Shown: positions 4,990 through 9,039 of the stretch, piece by piece
Numbering within the stretch: position 1 is the stretch's first letter
Layout of the letters: the number at the start of each line of letters is the position of its first letter
Source of the DNA: Candidatus Peribacteraceae bacterium
GTDB taxonomy: Bacteria; Patescibacteriota; Gracilibacteria; Peribacterales; Peribacteraceae
Length of the DNA: 9,039 nucleotides
Direction: 5' to 3'
Assembly (NCBI GenBank): GCA_018061525.1
Contig: JAGOUB010000031.1
Location: forward strand, 1 to 9,039
Position numbers and translations under genes: made by a program
Notes under the pieces: generated by a model
What the model saw: the letters and a program-made list of their open reading frames with translations, nothing else
Database searches by the model: none
What the model was told of the DNA's origin: nothing

Positions 4990-5781
4990 TCAGGCCGCGC
5001 GGCGCTCCTCCGGTGCTTCCTCGGCCGTAAGTTCGTCCTGCAGCGAGCGGATGTCGCCCGATTTGATGGCGGCATCGAGACGCTCGGCGCCGATGAGCGC
5101 GGCGGCCTGACGGTACGTCTCGGCGTGCTCCAAGTAGGCAGGTGTCTGCTCGTCGGTCTGCGGATTCTCGGGGTTCGACTTGGCGACGGCCTGGCCTTCC
5201 ACCAGGTCGGGATGCAGCGGGAAGGTACGGCCGCGCGCCGTCACCTGGGCGGCGTTAAAGACCTTGGCCTGTTCATTCTTGTGCCACTCCTCGTGGCGGC
5301 AAACGTGGCGTCCGTAGAGCACGTCGTCGTACTGCACGTCGGGGCTGAGGGCCACGCGCTGATCGATAGTGATGCGGCCGCTCTGGGGCTGGTAGGTGCC
5401 GGCGGCCTCCTCGGGGCGTAGGTCGGCCACGATGTAGCCCTTGCCCACCATCTTCATCAACTCGTGCTCACGGCGGTACTCGTCGAGCTCCTTTTGCATC
5501 GCCGTATCCAATTCGGCCGTGCTGCCGCCGAGCACCTTGATGCGCCGCGCGCGGGCGCCGATCTCCGTGCGTGTGCCCTCCTCGATCGTCGTCAGGCTCT
5601 CGTCCACGCCGAGTGCCCCCCGCTTGAGCTGGCGGCGGTACTGCTGCTCGAGCACCCGGCACACCTCCTCTTCCGGTGTCTCGGCCACGTCGCGGTTCAC
5701 CTCGGCGCCCTCGGGCGCGTCGGGGCCGCGCTCGGCTTCGAGGGGATTTTGGCGGTGATGGTCGTCGTTCGTCTGGCTCAT
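4990..5781 (-). CDS. HExxH metalloprotease-like protein
   Basis: The 263-residue protein has no signal peptide or membrane segment. Its first 110 residues are highly charged and probably helical. A likely catalytic core follows: a GYIVADLRPEEAAGTY strand region, SGRITIDQRVALSP, then RHEEWHKNE with H163-E164-x2-H167, the zinc-binding HExxH motif. A conserved-looking LVEGQAVA carries E195, 28 residues later, which could be the third zinc ligand of a gluzincin-type site. The C-terminal 70 residues are again polar and helical. I cannot assign a peptidase family, and HExxH occurs by chance in proteins of this size, so activity is inferred. The ATG at 5781 follows a pyrimidine-rich leader with TATACT upstream. 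A strong inverted repeat abuts the -35 region and may regulate it. Confidence 0.78.
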   Translation of the reverse strand: MSQTNDDHHRQNPLEAERGPDAPEGAEVNRDVAETPEEEVCRVLEQQYRRQLKRGALGVDESLTTIEEGTRTEIGARARRIKVLGGSTAELDTAMQKELDEYRREHELMKMVGKGYIVADLRPEEAAGTYQPQSGRITIDQRVALSPDVQYDDVLYGRHVCRHEEWHKNEQAKVFNAAQVTARGRTFPLHPDLVEGQAVAKSNPENPQTDEQTPAYLEHAETYRQAAALIGAERLDAAIKSGDIRSLQDELTAEEAPEERRAA

Positions 5782-5801
5782 GATGAGAGGGGAATGAGAC
5801 G

Positions 5802-5807
5802 AGTATA
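5802..5807 (-). promoter_or_regulatory. -10 box of the metalloprotease-like gene
   Basis: TATACT on the minus strand matches five of six consensus bases and predicts a leader of about 14 nt, which is C/T-rich. The -35 position (CGTTGC at 17 bp, or TTGCTC at 15 bp) overlaps or touches the edge of the inverted repeat at 5828-5865. Confidence 0.5.
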
Positions 5808-5827
5808 GCGCCGCACCCGCCTGAGCA

Positions 5828-5865
5828 ACGTGAACAACCGCTTCTGCAAGCGGTTGGGTTCACGT
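5828..5865. repeat. Long inverted repeat / strong hairpin
   Basis: ACGTGAAC (5828-5835) and AACCGCTT (5836-5843) are mirrored by AAGCGGTT (5848-5855) and GTTCACGT (5858-5865), with a CTGC loop and only a two-base GG bulge. That gives 16 paired bases. It lies between the DoxX gene's stop and the promoter of the next minus-strand gene. There is no U tract on either strand, so it is either a U-less terminator or 3' end-protecting stem for the DoxX message, or an operator overlapping the downstream promoter. Confidence 0.75.
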
Positions 5866-5882
5866 GCCAGGGTTGAGGCCGA

Positions 5883-6278
5883 TTACTTCCGCTTGGCCAG
5901 GCAGCAACGGTCGATACTCCAGCGGCCGCTGCCGAGGGCGATGAGGCAGAGGAAGGACGCCAGGTAGACGAGTGCCAACTCGCCGCGATTCTCGATGGGC
6001 AGCAGGCCGGCATCGGCGCCGCTCGCGTGCTGCACGTACGCACCCACCATGATGATGAGTCCGCCGAGCGCGGCCCACGCCGTCAGGAAGCCCGCCATGA
6101 TGGCAAGGCCGCCGATCAGCTCGGCGCAACCGATGAAGAACATAAAGCCTTCGGCCGCCTCGCGGTCCATCAGGCCGACTTTCTGGGCGCCGTGCCAGAG
6201 GAAAAGAAATCCGATCAGGACACGGAAGGCCGTGTAGCAAGCGTCCTTGATGGCGGACGGGAGCGGCAGGGCGGTCAT
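5883..6278 (-). CDS. DoxX family membrane protein
   Basis: The 131-residue protein matches the DoxX family (PF07681). It has an amphipathic start and then ARG-poor helix one (TAFRVLIGFLFLWHGAQK), FIGCAELIGGLAIMAGFLT, AALGGLIIMVGAYVQH with H84, a short polar loop ending ENRGELALVYLA, and a final helix closing with GSGRWSIDR. Four membrane helices are expected. DoxX relatives are linked to quinone or thiosulfate redox chemistry and oxidative-stress complexes in some bacteria, but most have no proven activity. I chose the ATG at 6278 over one 36 bases further up because that upstream ATG lies inside the -10 box TATGCT. It ends with a Cys pair and AKRK. The gene is divergent from the MliC-like gene. 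Confidence 0.85.
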   Translation of the reverse strand: MTALPLPSAIKDACYTAFRVLIGFLFLWHGAQKVGLMDREAAEGFMFFIGCAELIGGLAIMAGFLTAWAALGGLIIMVGAYVQHASGADAGLLPIENRGELALVYLASFLCLIALGSGRWSIDRCCLAKRK

Positions 6279-6309
6279 GGGAGAGAGGGGTGGGAAGTAG
6301 TGAGCCGCG

Positions 6310-6318
6310 AGCATAGCA
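6310..6318 (-). promoter_or_regulatory. Extended -10 promoter of the DoxX gene
   Basis: TGC plus TATGCT on the minus strand is an extended -10 element. The start would fall near 6303, leaving a leader of about 25 nt with the tract CCACCCCTCTCTCCC directly before the ATG and no Shine-Dalgarno sequence. Confidence 0.5.
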
Positions 6319-6329
6319 TGCCGCGGCGC

Positions 6330-6360
6330 TTGGACAGCGGCGGCCTGGCAGCCATAGAAT
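6330..6360 (+). promoter_or_regulatory. Promoter of the MliC-like gene, leaderless
   Basis: TAGAAT (6355-6360) ends seven bases before the ATG at 6368. TTGGAC (6330-6335, 19-bp spacer) or the overlapping TGGACA (18-bp spacer) is a possible -35 box. The spacing predicts transcription starting at the ATG. The -35 lies about 12 bp from the divergent DoxX promoter. Confidence 0.52.
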
Positions 6361-6367
6361 CAGGGGC

Positions 6368-7084
6368 ATGAAGCCCTCCTCCCTGGTCCTGTTGCTCGTC
6401 ATCGTCGTGGCGGCCGTGGTCGCGATCTACGCCAAGAAGCACGTCGAGCCGGCGAACAACGTCGCCTACGCTTATTCCTGCAACGATGGTTCCAAGTTCG
6501 ACCTCATCACCGCCGATGACCTCTCGGCCATCCGCCTGTCGCCCGGAGCCGGTGCAACCTTTGAAGAGGCGGTCTTGGTCCAGTCCGGCACCAGCGCCGC
6601 GTACCGCGGCCCCGGCCTCGGCTTCCTGGGCGACGGCGAGAGCGTGACGCTGACGCACAGCGGCGCCACCATCAAGTGCCAGCCCGAGCCCGCGGCCGGC
6701 GAGGCGCCCCTCAATTGGGGTGATCCCGTGGTCGATAATGGCGCCGAGGCCGATGCGGCCGAGCTCGCCTCCAAGGGATTGATCGGCCGTTGGCGCAGCA
6801 CCGACGACGCCAAGTACGTGCGCGAGTTCCAGGCCGGCGGCACCGTCATCGACAGCTACGGCACCGAGGTCGAATCGATCGGCACCTGGCAGGTCTACAC
6901 CGCCGCCAGCGGCAAGGTGACCCCGTTCCCGCTCTCGGGCAGCAGCGTCTACCTGCACGTCGCCCTGCCGGACACAACGTCGGGCGCCACGCTCGACTTC
7001 CGCATCGACCGCCTCACACCCCAGTCGCTCGCCATCACGTACCTCAACCGTGGCGGCACGCTGGAGTTCCGGCCGGCGCTCTGA
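6368..7084 (+). CDS. Membrane-anchored MliC-like plus lipocalin-like protein
   Basis: The 238-residue protein begins with one hydrophobic segment (residues 5-21) followed by KK, a signal anchor that places the rest outside. Residues about 33-106 match the MliC fold, the membrane-bound inhibitors of C-type lysozyme (PF09864): YSCNDGSKF, then VQSGTSAAYRGPG, FLGDGESVTL and TIKC. C38 and C104 would form the family disulfide. The usual SGxxY carries extra residues, and the usual Lys before Gly-Asp-Glu appears to be D89, so an inhibitor role is uncertain. Residues 137-238 form a second beta domain (LIGRWRSTDD, FQAGGTVIDSYG, GTWQVY, LEFRPAL) like small lipocalin-type or DUF5640-type domains. An acidic linker (118-136) joins them. 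The start is set by a -10 box seven bases upstream; the next gene begins 58 bases after the stop. Confidence 0.78.
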   Translation: MKPSSLVLLLVIVVAAVVAIYAKKHVEPANNVAYAYSCNDGSKFDLITADDLSAIRLSPGAGATFEEAVLVQSGTSAAYRGPGLGFLGDGESVTLTHSGATIKCQPEPAAGEAPLNWGDPVVDNGAEADAAELASKGLIGRWRSTDDAKYVREFQAGGTVIDSYGTEVESIGTWQVYTAASGKVTPFPLSGSSVYLHVALPDTTSGATLDFRIDRLTPQSLAITYLNRGGTLEFRPAL

Positions 7085-7129
7085 CACCTTCCGGTTCGTC
7101 GTTCAACCCGCTTCGCTCGCACGGAGGAG

Positions 7130-7135
7130 TATGAT
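7130..7135 (+). promoter_or_regulatory. -10 box of the 7143 gene, leaderless
   Basis: TATGAT ends seven bases before the ATG at 7143. A GGAGG at 7123-7127 also lies just before two in-frame ATGs (7131 and 7134). The same stretch can therefore be read as a promoter for a leaderless start or as a Shine-Dalgarno sequence for a start four or three codons further up. It is the only Shine-Dalgarno-like sequence next to a start in the window. Confidence 0.45.
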
Positions 7136-7142
7136 GGTGCCC

Positions 7143-7481
7143 ATGCACACTCCCTCTCCCCGCAACCGTTCCACCTTCGGCGAGGCGCTCATCGTCATCG
7201 CCGTCATTGCCGGCTTCTTCTGGACCTTCTCGCAGAACCGCATCGTCCCGCAGGACCTCTGGATGTACGCCGCGTTCCTTGGCGGCATCGTCGCCTTCTA
7301 CTTCGCGCTGTTGTTCGCCCGCATGCTGTTCTTCTGGATGACGGGCGGCGATTACAACTTCAGCTGGGGCGATTGGCAGGAGTGGCAACGCGCCGAGAAC
7401 GCCCGCTGGACCAGCGGCCAGTCCGCCGGCCAGGCCAAGCACCAGGGAAGTCCGCAGCACGGACACGGAAAGAAGAAGTGA
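7143..7481 (+). CDS. Two-helix small membrane protein
   Basis: I do not recognise a family for this 112-residue protein. It has a basic start (MHTPSPRNRS), a hydrophobic segment at about 13-30 (ALIVIAVIAGFFWTF) and a longer one at 40-66 rich in Phe, Leu and Met. A tryptophan-rich stretch follows (FSWGDWQEWQRAENARW, 73-89), and then a polar tail of Gln, Gly, His and Lys ending HGHGKKK. The two helices make an inside-inside hairpin likely. The start at 7143 fits the leaderless spacing seen elsewhere; ATGs at 7131 and 7134 remain possible. It is probably the first gene of an operon, with the hydrolase gene starting 20 bases after its stop (or overlapping it by GTGA if the GTG at 7478 is used). 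Confidence 0.75.
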   Translation: MHTPSPRNRSTFGEALIVIAVIAGFFWTFSQNRIVPQDLWMYAAFLGGIVAFYFALLFARMLFFWMTGGDYNFSWGDWQEWQRAENARWTSGQSAGQAKHQGSPQHGHGKKK

Positions 7482-7501
7482 TTCCGTCCGTCTCCATCCC
7501 C

Positions 7502-8140
7502 ATGAAGATCACCAAGTACGGCCACTGCTGCCTCCTCGTGGAGGAAGCCGGTGCCCGCATCCTCATCGACCCCGGCGCCCTCACTGAGGGCAAGCATCCC
7601 GTGGAGGGCATCGACGCGCTGCTCATCACGCATGAACACTTCGACCACTGCCACGTGCCATCGGTGGCGGCGGTGCTGGCCGGCAGCCCCGGCTGCAAGG
7701 TCTATACCATCGCCGCGGTGGGCGAGCTTTTGCAGAAGGAAGGCGCGCTCTTCGAGCTGATCGCGCACGGTCAGTCGGTGGAAGAGAAGGGCGTCCTCAT
7801 CGAGGCCGTCGGTGAGAAGCACACCATGATCCATCCCGACATCCCGCAAGGCGGCAACGTCGGCTTCTTCATCGCCCAGCGCTTCTTCTATCCCGGTGAC
7901 GCGCTCACGCGCCCCGGCCGCAGCCCCGAGATCCTCGCCCTGCCTGTGGCCGCGCCCTGGCTCAAGCTGGCCGAAGCCGTGGAGTACGCCCGCGCCCTCA
8001 AGCCCCAGTGTTGCTTCCCCGTGCACGACGGCATCATCGCGCCGGAACTGCGTGAGAAGCTCGGCAGCCAGATGGTTGCCAAGCTGCTGCCCGGCATCGA
8101 GATGCGCTCGCCCAAGGACGGCGAACCCATGGAATTCTGA
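7502..8140 (+). CDS. Metallo-beta-lactamase-fold hydrolase
   Basis: The 212-residue cytosolic protein starts MKITKYGHCCLLVE and follows the compact MBL-fold plan of the PF13483 (Lactamase_B_3) type. The metal motif HxHxDH is at H44-E-H46-F-D48-H49. Later ligands are likely H107 or H111 (GEKHTMIHPD), D133 (YPGDAL) and H175 (FPVHDG). Members of this group are hydrolases of mostly unknown substrate, some acting on phosphodiesters or lactones, and no antibiotic-resistance role is implied. The ATG at 7502 is preferred because homologous proteins begin MKITKYGH; a GTG at 7478 overlapping the previous stop would add eight residues. The last base of its TGA is the first base of the next gene's ATG, so the two are translationally coupled. 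Confidence 0.88.
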   Translation: MKITKYGHCCLLVEEAGARILIDPGALTEGKHPVEGIDALLITHEHFDHCHVPSVAAVLAGSPGCKVYTIAAVGELLQKEGALFELIAHGQSVEEKGVLIEAVGEKHTMIHPDIPQGGNVGFFIAQRFFYPGDALTRPGRSPEILALPVAAPWLKLAEAVEYARALKPQCCFPVHDGIIAPELREKLGSQMVAKLLPGIEMRSPKDGEPMEF

Positions 8141-9039
8141 TGCGCCTCCACTTGCTCCTGCCGGCCCTCGTCCTCGCCGCCTGCGCGTCGTCGCCCGCGG
8201 TGGTGCCGCCGGCTCTCGCGCCGTCGCTCTCGGGTGCGGTCGTTTCCTCGTCCTCTTCTTCGGTGCCTGCGCCGGTCGTCATCGAGAAGTTGCCGTCGGA
8301 GCTCAGCATCCCGCACTTCCGCACGATGGCGCTCGTCGGCTCCGGCCTTGATCTCTACGACGTGCTCGACGACAACGCCACCTACACGCGCTACGCCGTG
8401 CGCTACCTGAGCAACGGGCTCACGATCACCAGCATCATGAATATCCCCAAGGGCGCCGGCCCGTTCCCACTGATCGTCTTCAACCACGGCTACATCGCGC
8501 CCTCGGTCTACACGCAGGGCCGCGGCCTCAAGCGCGAGCAGGACTATATGGCGCGCCAGGGCTTCGCCGTGCTTCATACCGACTACCGCGGCCATGCCGG
8601 TTCCGACGAGAGCCCCATGACCGAGGACGTCTACGACGGAAATCTTGAATATGCGATGGACAGCGCCAATGCCGTCGCGGCCGTGCGCGCCGCCAAGCTG
8701 CCGACGGTCGACGCCACGCGCGTGGGCATGCTCGGCCACTCGCTCGGCGGGGGCGTGACGATGGCCGTGCTCACCGGCCGCCCGGACCTCGTGTCGGCCG
8801 CCGTGCTCTACGCGCCCGTCAACGCCTCGGTCTGGGAGAACTTCACGCGCTGGCGTTCCGAGCGCGACGAGGGCGACCGCACCGTGGCGCAGTTTGGCAC
8901 GCCCGAGACGCAGCCCGAGACCTGGGCCCGCCTCTCGCCGCGCACGTACTTCGCCGACATCCAGGCGCCCGTCCTGCTCTTCCAGGGCAGTGCCGACAAG
9001 GACGTGCCCGAGGCCTGGTCCGACGGCCTGGCCGTGGAT
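8140..9039 (+). CDS. Lipoprotein alpha/beta hydrolase, 3' end beyond window
   Basis: Three hundred residues are visible and no stop is reached. The first 15 residues are a lipoprotein signal (MRLHLLLPALVLAAC) with lipobox L-A-A-C15, so the mature protein is lipid-anchored outside the membrane. A Pro/Ala/Ser linker with SSSSSS follows (16-46). From about 90 the alpha/beta hydrolase core runs: FNHGY (114-118) for the oxyanion hole, DYRGHAGSDES (148-158), nucleophile S201 in GHSLGGG, and D286 in GSADKDVP as the likely acid. The histidine lies past the edge. The pattern resembles prolyl-oligopeptidase/dienelactone-hydrolase-type esterases or peptidases; the substrate is not predictable. It begins on the last base of the MBL-fold gene's stop (TGATG). 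Confidence 0.88.
   Translation, partial: MRLHLLLPALVLAACASSPAVVPPALAPSLSGAVVSSSSSSVPAPVVIEKLPSELSIPHFRTMALVGSGLDLYDVLDDNATYTRYAVRYLSNGLTITSIMNIPKGAGPFPLIVFNHGYIAPSVYTQGRGLKREQDYMARQGFAVLHTDYRGHAGSDESPMTEDVYDGNLEYAMDSANAVAAVRAAKLPTVDATRVGMLGHSLGGGVTMAVLTGRPDLVSAAVLYAPVNASVWENFTRWRSERDEGDRTVAQFGTPETQPETWARLSPRTYFADIQAPVLLFQGSADKDVPEAWSDGLAVD

Noticed and set aside
4531..5421. 296-codon plus-strand frame across the convergent junction
   Set aside because: It overlaps UbiA out of frame and the HExxH gene in antisense; both have better motif support.
6275..7087. 270-codon minus-strand frame opposite the MliC-like gene
   Set aside because: Long antisense frames arise easily at this G+C content. 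The translation is a low-complexity mix of Gly, Ala, Arg, Asp and Val with no domain, while the plus strand encodes recognisable motifs.
7888..8739. 283-codon minus-strand frame opposite the two hydrolases
   Set aside because: It is rich in Arg, His and Gly without a fold pattern and overlaps two genes with clear catalytic motifs.

Overview
The window reads as chromosomal DNA of a high-GC bacterium (by eye about 60-65% G+C), most plausibly a member of the Patescibacteria/CPR. The case is indirect: small, tightly packed and mostly short genes; poly-serine linkers behind an S-layer-homology anchor and behind a lipobox; a stand-alone CarS/DUF46 protein; almost no Shine-Dalgarno sequences; and tRNA genes with encoded CCA. 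I cannot name the lineage. Of 13 coding ends in the window, ten are TGA, three TAA and none TAG, so UGA is an ordinary stop here and not a sense codon.

Layout. 2-1255 (+) is the C-terminal part of a surface protein: SLH repeats, a poly-Ser linker and two beta-rich domains. 1423-1515 (+) is a 30-residue, 60% lysine protein with its own promoter and terminator. 1609-2732 (+) is an overlapping pair: a CDP-alcohol phosphatidyltransferase and a CarS-like CDP-alcohol synthase. On the minus strand, 3512 down to 2737 holds a small monooxygenase-like gene broken by an in-frame TAG, an intact tRNA-Arg(UCG), a second tRNA-Arg copy with a 50-nt structured insert in its D arm, and a 58-residue membrane protein. 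3564-3962 (+) is an unknown charged protein, followed by tRNA-Gln(CUG) and a UbiA-family membrane transferase (4220-4987). It faces a convergent HExxH metalloprotease candidate (4990-5781, -). Upstream of that gene lie a strong inverted repeat and a DoxX protein (5883-6278, -). DoxX is divergent from an anchored MliC-like/lipocalin-like protein (6368-7084, +). The window ends with a probable operon: small membrane protein (7143), metallo-beta-lactamase-fold hydrolase (7502) and lipoprotein alpha/beta hydrolase (8140, cut by the window edge).

How the genes fit together. The contents are mostly cell envelope: anchored surface proteins, membrane-lipid head-group and prenyl chemistry, and extracytoplasmic domains. 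The phosphatidyltransferase, CarS and UbiA proteins are families that act in consecutive steps of archaeal ether-lipid synthesis, though bacterial roles explain each of them too. The most striking regulatory pattern is that five genes have a -10 hexamer ending only 6-7 nt before the start codon, which predicts leaderless mRNAs. Another group has short pyrimidine-rich leaders instead of a Shine-Dalgarno sequence.
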